Source: Desulfurivibrio sp. (GTDB taxonomy: Bacteria > Desulfobacterota > Desulfobulbia > Desulfobulbales > SURF-16). Taken from it: DNA of 64,000 nucleotides. Position numbers and translations under genes: made by a program. Location of the stretch: the NCBI GenBank assembly GCA_003605035.1, contig QZKJ01000039.1:1-64000 (forward strand), written 5' to 3'. Below the pieces are notes generated by a model. That model was not told the origin of the DNA, did not search any database, and worked only from the letters and a program-made list of their open reading frames with translations. The first letter of the stretch is position 1; each line of letters begins with the position of its first letter. Below, piece by piece: positions 1 through 9,695 of the stretch.

Positions 1-197
1 AAAAATATTTATCTTTAATTCAAGAACTTATGCTGAAAGTCGGCCGGGTTCGCCTCCGGTTGTCTCATCTGCAAAAGCGTTCGCGAAAATCGGTGATTAA
101 GGATTGAAGTCTGGCTGACGTTGACCGATAATATACGTGATAACCAGAATTATTTTCAGATTTCCTTTCACCTGAAAAGGCATTGTCATCTGTAGCC

Positions 198-1139
198 ATG
201 GCTGGACTGAACGCGATCCTTACCCAGATTTATACGCCGGTTGGCACGGTGGCGGGGACTCCTCCTGCCGGCGCTTCCCAGCCTCTGCCCCGGCAGAGCC
301 CGAACCCGGCGGAAGAAGAAAAAGACCGCTTTCAAGCCGGCCAGCCCTGGCTGAACAGGGCGGCCGGGGGAAAAGAAACGCCTGCCGGCACGGATTGCCG
401 CTGCGGCAGCTGCGCCGCGTGTGGCGCCAGGGTCTATGCCACCAGTCAGGGAAAGGTGCAGGCTTCTTCGGTCAGCCCCGCAGGCAGGCAGGAAGAGGGC
501 GGTGAGGCAGCGGCCGGTGCGGCAGGCGATGAACAGGAGCAGGCGACGGAAAATACGCAAGCTGCCGGCAGTACAGGTGGTTCTCAGGTCAAAGGCATGG
601 ACGGCCAGCCGCTCGATCCAGCCGAAGTGGCCCGGCTGGGGGAACTGAAAAAAGCGGATGCCGCGGTCCGGGCCCATGAACAGGCGCATCTTGCCGCCGC
701 AGGAGGGCTGGCCAAGGGCGGGGCCTCCTTTGCCTATCAGAAAGGCCCGGACGGCCGGAACTACGCGGTGGCGGGCGAGGTGCAGATCGATACCTCCAAG
801 GGAACAACCCCGGCGGAAACCGTGGCCAAGATGATGCGGGTCAGGGCCGCGGCCCTGGCCCCGGCCAACCCCTCGCCCCAGGACAGGAAGGTTGCCCAGG
901 CGGCTGCCCTGACCATGTCCGAAGCCAGACTGGAGCTCAATACCGAAAAGACCAGGCCGGCGGCAGAGCAGCAGGAAACCCGGGAAGAAGCGGCGGAGGT
1001 TGACAATGGGGCAGGCGAGGGGGAAAAGAACACTGCCGGGACAACGGCTGACAGCGGCAAACCCGCTGGGGCAGCCCGGGCCGCGTCCCGCTATCTGTCC
1101 GCTGCCAGGGGGCAGGGTTCCTGGCATCTCGCCGTTTAG
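198..1139 (+). CDS. SprA-related putative metalloprotease
   Basis: About 313 aa. The first ~130 residues are low-complexity, rich in Ala, Gly, Glu and Gln. The conserved part (roughly 135-255) starts with ELKKADAAVRAHEQAH and continues with an AGEVQIDTS segment, as in the SprA-related family of putative metalloproteases. H160-E-Q-A-H164 fits a zincin HExxH motif; catalysis is inferred from the motif, not known for this protein. Its substrate is unknown. The start is uncertain: ATG at 198 is taken here, but an in-frame TTG at 183 is possible and neither has a well-spaced ribosome binding site. The C-terminus is again low-complexity. No obvious operon partner. Confidence 0.75.
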   Translation: MAGLNAILTQIYTPVGTVAGTPPAGASQPLPRQSPNPAEEEKDRFQAGQPWLNRAAGGKETPAGTDCRCGSCAACGARVYATSQGKVQASSVSPAGRQEEGGEAAAGAAGDEQEQATENTQAAGSTGGSQVKGMDGQPLDPAEVARLGELKKADAAVRAHEQAHLAAAGGLAKGGASFAYQKGPDGRNYAVAGEVQIDTSKGTTPAETVAKMMRVRAAALAPANPSPQDRKVAQAAALTMSEARLELNTEKTRPAAEQQETREEAAEVDNGAGEGEKNTAGTTADSGKPAGAARAASRYLSAARGQGSWHLAV

Positions 1140-1264
1140 GGGCCGTTAGGAAATAACCATTACTTTTCTGACTATTTCGTTACGGCCCCTTATGCCGTTC
1201 ACAGCATAGCGCTGTTACAGATATTTTTGTACAACGGCTTAGAAGCGGCCGTTACCAAATAACG
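1139..1264. repeat. Imperfect palindromic repeat, copy 1, plus partial copy
   Basis: Positions 1139-1197 form an imperfect stem (GGGGCCGT.. against ..ACGGCCCC) right after the stop of the SprA-like gene. A related partial motif lies at 1245-1264. The reverse complement of 1139-1197 closely matches 3920-3976, including a 23-nt block with one mismatch. The stem may double as a transcription terminator, but no T-run follows it. Confidence 0.55.
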
Positions 1265-1382
1265 TGCACCATTCCTGCCGTGTTGGTTTTCAGAATGATC
1301 AGGTTATTCTTGCAACGGTCAGCAGGCGAAGGGCAAAAGGCCCGCTGATCCGGGCAAGTCTTCATGGCCCGTTCCGGGCCTC

Positions 1383-1595
1383 TCAGAGGCTGCCGCACAT
1401 CGCTTTGTAATTGTCACATTCGCGGCGATTGATAAATGGACAGGGTTCCTTACGGAACCATTGGCATTTCGGGCACCAGTAACGGTCCTTGAAGGGTTCG
1501 TTGCAGCCGTTGCGTGAAATCTGTCGCCGCTGTTTCCTGCCGCTGCGCACCGTATCGTCTTGCACTGTAAATCGCCAGATGTTGTCAGCCATCAT
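1383..1595 (-). CDS. Small Cys-rich hypothetical protein
   Basis: 70 aa, with a strong ribosome binding site (GGAGGGAAG directly before two ATG codons). Six cysteines (C31, C41, C44, C52, C60, C67), including a CPKC pair, suggest a structural metal site. The protein is otherwise basic. I recognise no named family. It stands alone, divergent from the aminotransferase downstream. That it is real rests on the ribosome binding site and the patterned cysteines, not on homology. Confidence 0.6.
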   Translation of the reverse strand: MMADNIWRFTVQDDTVRSGRKQRRQISRNGCNEPFKDRYWCPKCQWFRKEPCPFINRRECDNYKAMCGSL

Positions 1596-1750
1596 CTTCC
1601 CTCCCTGGAAAACTTGGTCTTACCTCTCTCATCGGCATCATGCCGGGATAGATTAACGGTTAGTTGACTATCTTTTGGCGGTGTGGTAGTAGGAGTGTTT
1701 GTTCATTTTTTAATCTCTTTTTTCCCCGAGCGGGGCAGAGGAACAGTCAG

Positions 1751-3067
1751 ATGCGTACGGACATAGTGCATATCGGTGCAGGCGAGCTGACCTACGAGAT
1801 TCGAAATATTGTCAGTGTCGGCGAGAAATTACAGGAACTGGGCATTAAAACATACTGGGAAAATATCGGCGATCCGGTGGCCAAGGGCGAGAAGATCCCC
1901 ACCTGGATGAAGGAGATCGTGGCGGAACTGGTCATGGAAGACGCCACCTACGGCTATTCGCCGACCCGGGGCATGCTGGAAACCAGACAGTTTATCGCCG
2001 AGCGGCGCAACAAGCGGGGCGGCGCCCAGATCAGCCCCAATGATATTCTTTTCTTCAATGGTCTGGGAGACGCGATCACCAAGGTTTTCGGCTTTCTGCG
2101 GCCTACCGCCCGGGTGGTGGTGCCCACCCCGAGTTACACCACCCACTCATCCGCGGAGGCGGCCCATGCCGGCGACCGGCCGGTCACCTATATCCTTGAT
2201 CCGGAAAACAACTGGTACCCTGATCTTGACGATCTGGAAAAAAGGATCAAATATAACCCGGCGGTGGCCGGCATTCTCATTATCAACCCGGACAACCCCA
2301 CCGGCGCGGTGTACCCTGAGGCCATCCTGCGCGGCATGATTGAACTGGCCCGCCGCTATGATCTGTTTATCATCTGTGACGAGGTGTACCATAATATCGT
2401 TTATAACGGCAAAAGGACCGTGCCGATTTCCGATATCGTCGGCGAGGTGCCGGCCATTGCCATGCGCGGCATTTCCAAGGAGATGCCCTGGCCCGGTTCG
2501 CGCTGCGGCTGGATTGAGGTGTATAACGGTCATCGGGACCCGATGTTTGAGAAATACGTGCAGTCGATTCTCAATTCAAAGATGGTGGAGGTCTGCTCGA
2601 CCACCCTGCCCCAGCGGGCCTATCCCCGCATTGTCAGCCATCCGGAGTACGGCAACTACCTGGCTGAACGGGTGGAACGGTATGAGAAGTATTCCAACAT
2701 CGCCTATGAGGCCCTGAAGGATATTGACGGCGTCATTGTCAACCGCACCAACGGCGCCTTTTATATGAGCGTGGCCTTCCAGGAAGGCGCTCTGACCCAC
2801 AAGCAGACCCTGGAGATTGAGAACAGTCAGGTGCGCGCGGAAATTGAAAGGCTGGTCAGCCCGGCCAATGTTTCCCCGGACAAGCGGTTTGTCTATTACC
2901 TTCTCGGCGCAACGGGCATCTGCGTGGTGCCCCTCTCCTCATTTGCCACGCCGATGCAGGGATTCAGGGTCACCCTGCTGGAAAGAGACGAGGACACCCT
3001 GCGCATGATTTTTGCCACCCTGGCGGAAAATATCAAAAAATATCTCGCCTCGGAAGCAGGTTGTTAG
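1751..3067 (+). CDS. Class I/II pyridoxal-phosphate aminotransferase
   Basis: 438 aa. Fold-type I aminotransferase that should transfer an amino group between an amino acid and a 2-oxo acid in the cytosol. The N-terminal YGYSPTRG substrate segment, the NPDNPTG motif near residue 179 and the PLP-binding lysine K243 in SKEMPWPGSRCGW are all present, so it looks active. It is close to the aspartate/alanine aminotransferase group, but the substrate cannot be told from sequence. ATG at 1751 is preferred, with GAGG about 10 nt upstream; an in-frame TTG at 1664 would add 29 residues unlike the family. It ends 5 bp before the convergent carbonic-anhydrase-like gene. Confidence 0.88.
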   Translation: MRTDIVHIGAGELTYEIRNIVSVGEKLQELGIKTYWENIGDPVAKGEKIPTWMKEIVAELVMEDATYGYSPTRGMLETRQFIAERRNKRGGAQISPNDILFFNGLGDAITKVFGFLRPTARVVVPTPSYTTHSSAEAAHAGDRPVTYILDPENNWYPDLDDLEKRIKYNPAVAGILIINPDNPTGAVYPEAILRGMIELARRYDLFIICDEVYHNIVYNGKRTVPISDIVGEVPAIAMRGISKEMPWPGSRCGWIEVYNGHRDPMFEKYVQSILNSKMVEVCSTTLPQRAYPRIVSHPEYGNYLAERVERYEKYSNIAYEALKDIDGVIVNRTNGAFYMSVAFQEGALTHKQTLEIENSQVRAEIERLVSPANVSPDKRFVYYLLGATGICVVPLSSFATPMQGFRVTLLERDEDTLRMIFATLAENIKKYLASEAGC

Positions 3068-3072
3068 GGTTT

Positions 3073-3849
3073 TTAAGGCTCCGAAGCTGCCGGCCTGCCG
3101 ACGTTGGCCAGCAGCTTCGGGTCAACTGTCCGTAGCAGCTGCATCTTTCTGATTGTTTCCCCGTCCGTCTCGCCGTTGATGTTGATGATGATCAGCTGAT
3201 TGGCGCCCCTGCCATAGTAATTGGCGATGTCCAGCACGCTGCCCACCACCACCAGCCGGCTCCTGTTGATTCTGTCTCGGTAGCGTTCCATGGCCTGCCG
3301 GACCTGATAATCGACATTCTTTTCAATCAGCCTGAGCTCTTTTTTTTTCTCTTCCTTTTTTGCATCGTTGCCCGGATAGCCAAGCGGCAGATTGAGATGA
3401 TCCAGGTCCCGGCGAATGGTCTGGTCCAGGTCCCCATAGCCGGCGGTGAAAAGGCGGATGGCTTCGCTGTCGGTATTGCCGGTGATGAGCAGGACGGGAC
3501 TGTGCAGATAGAGCACGCCGTAATCAACGGGACCGAGGGAGGTGTCGAGCTGATTGGCCAGGTTGCGCACGGTGTAAATCTTCCCGGCGGCCTGGGCGAG
3601 GATGAATTCCGGCTGTACCCTGGCATCGGCATCGGCCAGCCAGGTGATGTAGGGTGCGGCGGAGCTGCCGGCAAGAATCGTTGCCGCAGGTTTTATCCGG
3701 CTGCCGGTGGCAAGAATTTCCCTGAGGATAGCAAACGGCGGGGTTCCGGCCCGGTGTTTGAGCACCGGCCGCATGTCGGCGCGGGCCTCTGGATTGAAGA
3801 AGAGGGCGCTGCAAAGAACAAGGAAAGAGAGAATTTTTTTGGGCCCCAT
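3073..3849 (-). CDS. Exported degenerate beta-carbonic anhydrase-like protein
   Basis: 258 aa with a signal peptide (hydrophobic residues 5-18, ending near ARA-D25). The middle aligns with beta-carbonic anhydrase: WLADADARV (70-78) matches the family's CxDSRV block, VRNLANQ (94-100) matches the conserved RN-x-AN segment, and ITGNTDSEAI (122-131) matches the GHxxCG block. All three zinc ligands are replaced: Cys to Asp73, His to Asn125, Cys to Ser128. The catalytic pair D75/R77 remains. The C-terminal part (NVDYQVRQAM, VVGSVLDI) also follows the family. It is therefore probably not a zinc carbonic anhydrase; it may bind another ligand or metal in the periplasm. Real function unknown. Confidence 0.7.
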   Translation of the reverse strand: MGPKKILSFLVLCSALFFNPEARADMRPVLKHRAGTPPFAILREILATGSRIKPAATILAGSSAAPYITWLADADARVQPEFILAQAAGKIYTVRNLANQLDTSLGPVDYGVLYLHSPVLLITGNTDSEAIRLFTAGYGDLDQTIRRDLDHLNLPLGYPGNDAKKEEKKKELRLIEKNVDYQVRQAMERYRDRINRSRLVVVGSVLDIANYYGRGANQLIIININGETDGETIRKMQLLRTVDPKLLANVGRPAASEP

Positions 3850-4290
3850 GCTGAAGATCCTGCGGCGATGGTTAATAAGCCGTTGAATAAAATAATATCG
3901 CCGTCCTTCTTGTAAGAGACGGCATAAGGAGCCGTAACGAAAGACTCAAAATGAAGAGGTTATTTCGTAGCGGCGCTAAAGATGAACAGAAAACATTCTG
4001 ACCATCAGACTAGCAGATAATTTCCCGGGAAATCAAGGAGTAGTGCCTGCTGGCGGTAAATAATCAGGAAAGTCAACTATATTCCCAGTTTACTTGACAA
4101 CGAAAAAGAGCATACTTATTGTTCCTCAAAACGAAGGCTCCCCTGTCCGCCAGCCATCGGCAGACCGGGTGGAGCGCGAAATCGTTTGCCTGACATGAAT
4201 TTCTGTTCGCGTTGTTTATTGTAAATTTGGCCGGTCCCTTGGATTTCATCAGGGATGCGGCATGCTTTCGGGAGAGGAAAGGAGGAACTG
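3850..4290. other. Intergenic region upstream of grpE
   Basis: 441 bp without a gene. It holds repeat copy 2 (3920-3976) and a perfect -35-like TTGACA at 4094-4099. The sequence 16-17 nt downstream (around 4116-4122) is a poor -10, so the grpE promoter is not settled. No CIRCE inverted repeat (TTAGCACTC/GAGTGCTAA) is visible. Confidence 0.5.
3920..3976 (+). repeat. Imperfect palindromic repeat, copy 2
   Basis: Begins CGGCATAAGGAGCCGTAACG and ends near GGTTATTTCGTAGCGGC. It matches the reverse complement of 1139-1197 at both ends, with a diverged middle. The two copies bracket the aminotransferase and carbonic-anhydrase-like genes in inverted orientation. Confidence 0.55.
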
Positions 4291-4860
4291 GTGGCGGAAA
4301 AAGAGGAAATCGTCGACAGGGCCCTTGATCCGGATGCGCAGGCGGCTGCGCAGGTCGAGGTTGCTGTGGAAGAGGGAGCTGGGGAAAAATCAGAATCTGC
4401 TGAAATTGATGAGCTTGCAAAGGCCCGAGCGGAAACAGCCGAGGTGACGGATAAATTGTTAAGACTGGCCGCGGAGTTTGAAAATTATAAAAAGAGGATG
4501 GAACGTGAGCGGGCCATCTCCTTGAAATATGCCGAAGAGCAGGTTTTCAAGGAGCTGCTGCCCAGCATTGATAATCTGGAGCGGGCCATTGAGCAGGGCC
4601 GGAAAACGGACAAGGCGGGTGATCTGCTGGCCGGCGTGGAGCTGACCTACAAGGGATTGCTGGCTGCCCTGGAAAAATTTGAGCTGGTTCCCCTGCAGTG
4701 CATCGGCGCCCCGTTTGATCCGAATATCCACGAGGCCCTGGCCATGGAAGCAAGTGGCGAGGTTGATGCCAACTGCGTTCTGCGGGAATTCGAGAAGGGA
4801 TATATGTATAAAGACAGGTTAATCCGTCCGGCAAAGGTTGTCGTGGCGAAAAAGAACTGA
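4291..4860 (+). CDS. grpE: GrpE nucleotide exchange factor
   Basis: 189 aa from GTG at 4291, chosen because AAAGGAGG stands 5 nt upstream; the ATG at 4255 has no such site. GrpE releases ADP from DnaK and resets the Hsp70 cycle in the cytosol. An acidic N-terminus is followed by a long helix (AEFENYKKRMERE) that dimerises, then the beta-wing domain ending in GYMYKDRLIRPAKVVVAKK, a GrpE signature. dnaK follows after 47 bp and is presumably co-transcribed. Neither hrcA nor dnaJ is adjacent. Confidence 0.95.
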   Translation: MAEKEEIVDRALDPDAQAAAQVEVAVEEGAGEKSESAEIDELAKARAETAEVTDKLLRLAAEFENYKKRMERERAISLKYAEEQVFKELLPSIDNLERAIEQGRKTDKAGDLLAGVELTYKGLLAALEKFELVPLQCIGAPFDPNIHEALAMEASGEVDANCVLREFEKGYMYKDRLIRPAKVVVAKKN

Positions 4861-4907
4861 AACAGCAGGCGATCGCCGGTGAAAAATAGATTTTTTGGAG
4901 ATTTATC

Positions 4908-6845
<1,938 letters not shown>

Positions 6846-6875
6846 CCTCTGACCGGTCCGGCAGTTTGAGGGATG

Positions 6876-6905
6876 AAAAAGGGAGCAGGTTTGCTCCCTT
6901 TTTTT
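6876..6905 (+). terminator. Rho-independent terminator of grpE-dnaK
   Basis: Perfect 7-bp stem GGGAGCA/TGCTCCC (6881-6887 and 6892-6898) with a 4-nt loop, preceded by A5 and followed by eight T. Confidence 0.92.
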
Positions 6906-7078
6906 ATTGTCCTTCTCGCCCAGGCTGGGTATAAACAACAGTTCAGGGTTTGCAACGAAGACAAGAATGCAGAAGGCAGGAACTCCGCAGCCAGGAACCG
7001 GAATAAAAAGAAATAAATTAAGTATGCTGATTTCTAACTCCTGCCTCCTGCATGCCAATAACGAATGAACCAGGTATC

Positions 7079-8044
7079 ATGAAAATTCTCTCAGGTATCC
7101 AGCCGTCTGGAAAACTTCACATAGGTAATTATTTCGGCATGATGCAGCCCATGATCAACAACATGGACCGGGGCGAGCTCTATGCCTTCATCGTCAACCT
7201 GCATGCCTTGACCTCGGTAAGCGACAGCAAGGCCCTGGCCACAGACACCCTGGAGGCGGCGGCCGATTTTCTCGCCCTGGGGCTTGACCCGGACCGCTGC
7301 ATCTTCTGGGTGCAGTCGGATGTGCCGGAGGTGACCGAGCTGACCTGGATCCTGTCAACCATTACACCGCTCGGCCTGCTGGAGCGCTGCCATTCCTACA
7401 AGGACAAGGTTGCCAAGGGCATCGCCGCCAGCCATGGCCTGTTCTCCTACCCGGTGCTCATGGCGGCGGACATTCTGCTCTACCAGGCTGACCTGGTGCC
7501 GGTGGGCAAGGACCAGAAGCAGCATCTCGAGGTGGCCCGGGACATTGCCATCAAGTTCAACAACCACTATGGCGAGACCTTTGTGGTGCCGGAACCGGCC
7601 ATTGAGGAGAATGTGGCAACGGTGCCCGGGCTGGACGGCCAGAAAATGTCCAAATCCTACGGCAATACCATCGGCATTTTCCTGGATGCCAAGACCCTGA
7701 AAAAAAGGGTGATGGCCATTGTCACCGATGCCGCGCCGGTGGAGGCCCCGAAAGACCCGGACAAGTGCAACCTCTATAACATCCTCAAACTCTTCGCCCC
7801 TGCTGAACGCCTGCAGGAGGTGCATGATCTTTATGTGAACGGCGGCGCCGCCTATGGCTATCTGAAGCTCGAACTGGTTGATCTGCTCTGGGAATATTTC
7901 CGGCCGGCCCGCGAAAAAAGAGAAAAGCTTGCCGCCGAACCCGGCTATCTGCGCCAGGTGCTGGCCCGAGGGGCCGACAAGGCCAGGGAAAAGGCGGTCG
8001 CCACCCTGGATCAGGTCCGCGCCAAGGTCGGACTGAAATATTAA
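7079..8044 (+). CDS. trpS: Tryptophan--tRNA ligase
   Basis: 321 aa, class I aminoacyl-tRNA synthetase that charges tRNA-Trp. ATG at 7079 gives MKILSGIQPSGKLHIGNYFG, with the HIGN signature near residue 18; KMSKSYGNT is the second catalytic signature. The Rossmann segment with PVLMAADILLYQAD and PVGKDQKQHLE is typical. A start 27 bp upstream is possible, but the family begins at the chosen Met. An imperfect inverted repeat (6967-6984 against 7035-7053) precedes the gene; I see no T-box features. A terminator follows at 8057. Confidence 0.96.
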   Translation: MKILSGIQPSGKLHIGNYFGMMQPMINNMDRGELYAFIVNLHALTSVSDSKALATDTLEAAADFLALGLDPDRCIFWVQSDVPEVTELTWILSTITPLGLLERCHSYKDKVAKGIAASHGLFSYPVLMAADILLYQADLVPVGKDQKQHLEVARDIAIKFNNHYGETFVVPEPAIEENVATVPGLDGQKMSKSYGNTIGIFLDAKTLKKRVMAIVTDAAPVEAPKDPDKCNLYNILKLFAPAERLQEVHDLYVNGGAAYGYLKLELVDLLWEYFRPAREKREKLAAEPGYLRQVLARGADKAREKAVATLDQVRAKVGLKY

Positions 8045-8450
8045 ATCTCCCCTGTTTGCCGCTCCCACGTTCCTTGCCGGGAGCGGCATGTTTTTCCCGC
8101 CCCTTATCCTCCTTCCTCCTTTGTCTGTGTCAGGTTGTTGTTGCTCTAACAGGCTGATTTTGAAGAGAATAATTAAATTGTCCGGCAGAAAATGCCGCTG
8201 CAGGTGTTATAAAAATGACACCTGACCGGATACTTTCGCCTATTTGTCTGCATCGACTCGGCAGGCACTAGGCAAAATTTGCCGGGCGGCCCTGACGACC
8301 CGGGCGAAAATTCCTAAAAAATATGTTTAATATAAAGTATTTAGCAAATAAGTAAAACGGCGGCTGCGGTACGCTGCGTGGCGATGGCATGGAAATAGCT
8401 TCTGAGACTGACCAAGGATTGTTATTATTGGAAAAAAAGGAGCCAGGTAC
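8045..8450. other. Intergenic region between trpS and the GGDEF gene
   Basis: 406 bp. It holds the trpS terminator and an AT-rich stretch around 8316-8350 (including TATAAA at 8331) that could be a promoter, but no matching -35 was found. I see no other gene or structured RNA. Confidence 0.4.
8057..8095 (+). terminator. Rho-independent terminator of trpS
   Basis: Perfect 10-bp stem TGCCGCTCCC/GGGAGCGGCA (8057-8066, 8079-8088), 12-nt loop, followed by TGTTTTT. Confidence 0.88.
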
Positions 8451-9467
8451 ATGAGTCAATCAGTCTCTTTCTCGCAAGCGGAAAATATGGGGCGCGACTT
8501 CCGTCATCTTGACATGATGAATCTCATGGCGGAACTTGATCAGTTCAAGAAGAAAACCGAGCAGCTGCTGCTGCTCAATGAGCTGCATGCCCGTCTTGCC
8601 GGGGCGGTTGATCTGCCGAGCATGATCGAGGCCTTCTCGGTCTGGCTGATGCCGCTGGTGGAGCATGATCTGGTGGCCTATCATAATCCGGACAGAAAGC
8701 GCAGCTATATGTACAGCTCCTGCCATGGCCCGGATCGCCAGCGGATATTCAAGCTGGCTGAGAAGCTTTTCCAGTCCCGGGCGGAAAAGGCTGCGCATGG
8801 CTGGCATGAACAAGATTTTTATGTGCGGAACTGGCATCTGGGGTCAATGGATTCCAGTGGCCTGGTGCTTGTCCTGCGGCAGACGAAAGTGATTGATGCC
8901 GAGGAGGCTTCCCTCATCAGCCAGGGTCTGGAGGTCCTGCGGGAACCCCTGCAGCGGGCCCTTGATTACGAAGACCTGTTTATCATCGCCCGGCGCGATG
9001 TCCTGACCGGACTTGCCAACCGGCGGGTATTTGAAGAACGTATCGGCCCGCTGATGGATAACAGCAAACGCCATCATCATCCGCTGACCCTGGCCTGCAT
9101 GGATCTGGACCATTTCAAGCAGATAAACGACAAGCTGGGCCATGCCGAAGGCGACCGCGTTTTAAAAAAGGTGGCGGACACCTTTAAAGGCATGGTGCGC
9201 AGCAGTGATCTGCTGGTCCGCATGGGCGGCGATGAATTTTTTCTGGTCCTGCCGGAAACCTGTCTTGAGTCGGCCAAGGTGCTGGCCGAGAGGCTCTGCA
9301 AGGCCGTTGATGATCTGGCGATCTATTCGGCGCCAGGCCAGAAACTCGGGGTGAGCATCGGCCTGAGCCAGTGGCAGCCGGGCATGACCATCGAACAGTG
9401 GCTGCAGGACACGGATGAGCTGCTCTATCAGGCCAAGGATAACGGCCGGTGCCAGGTTTGCCTGTGA
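8451..9467 (+). CDS. Diguanylate cyclase with N-terminal sensor region
   Basis: 338 aa, soluble. The C-terminal GGDEF domain (about 175-338) has the intact active site G259-G-D-E-F263, with MDLDHFKQIND for metal and GTP binding and the RxxD inhibitory site (RSSD) five residues before it, so it should make c-di-GMP with product inhibition. The N-terminal half (about 25-165) resembles a GAF-like sensor but I cannot name its ligand. No membrane segment. Start ATG follows AAAAAGGAGCCAGGTAC. It seems monocistronic, with a hairpin terminator candidate after the stop. Confidence 0.9.
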   Translation: MSQSVSFSQAENMGRDFRHLDMMNLMAELDQFKKKTEQLLLLNELHARLAGAVDLPSMIEAFSVWLMPLVEHDLVAYHNPDRKRSYMYSSCHGPDRQRIFKLAEKLFQSRAEKAAHGWHEQDFYVRNWHLGSMDSSGLVLVLRQTKVIDAEEASLISQGLEVLREPLQRALDYEDLFIIARRDVLTGLANRRVFEERIGPLMDNSKRHHHPLTLACMDLDHFKQINDKLGHAEGDRVLKKVADTFKGMVRSSDLLVRMGGDEFFLVLPETCLESAKVLAERLCKAVDDLAIYSAPGQKLGVSIGLSQWQPGMTIEQWLQDTDELLYQAKDNGRCQVCL

Positions 9468-9508
9468 TGCTGTAAGTTTTTCGAGCTGACGATAGCCTCC
9501 TGAAAGGG

Positions 9509-9560
9509 TAAGGGGAAATGTTTTTCGTTGAAATGCGAAGACATTTCCCCTTATTGTTTT
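9509..9560 (+). terminator. Hairpin terminator after the GGDEF gene
   Basis: Perfect 13-bp stem TAAGGGGAAATGT/ACATTTCCCCTTA (9509-9521, 9541-9553), 19-nt loop, then TTGTTTT. The T-run is interrupted, so termination is probable rather than certain. Confidence 0.55.
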
Positions 9561-9561
9561 G

Positions 9562-9690
9562 TGAGAAGTGAGAAGTGAGAAGTGAGGAGTGTAGGGGCGG
9601 GTTTTATGCCCGCCCTCTAAGGCAGGCGGCAGAAGGCAAAAATGAGAGCAGGGGCGGTTCTCGAACCGCCCCAATGAGGCGAAAGGGGGC
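9562..9690. repeat. Heptamer repeats with GC palindromes, copy 1
   Basis: Tandem 7-mers of the GTGAGAA/GTGAGGA type are followed by GGGCGGGTTTTATGCCCGCC and, at 9651-9672, a GGGGCGGTTC..GAACCGCCCC palindrome. The same components recur at 25085-25321. No coding sequence. Confidence 0.7.
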
Positions 9691-9695
9691 AGGGG

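Noticed and set aside
186-1127. Long open frame opposite the SprA-like gene
   Set aside because: Antisense shadow in GC-rich sequence, rich in Arg, Gly and Pro with no recognisable domain.
1372-1385. UGA ending the small Cys-rich gene read as Sec
   Set aside because: A second UGA follows soon after, and no protein signature continues past the first.
8270-8410. Possible c-di-GMP (GEMM) riboswitch before the GGDEF gene
   Set aside because: Some stems can be drawn, but the conserved tetraloop and receptor motifs are not present.
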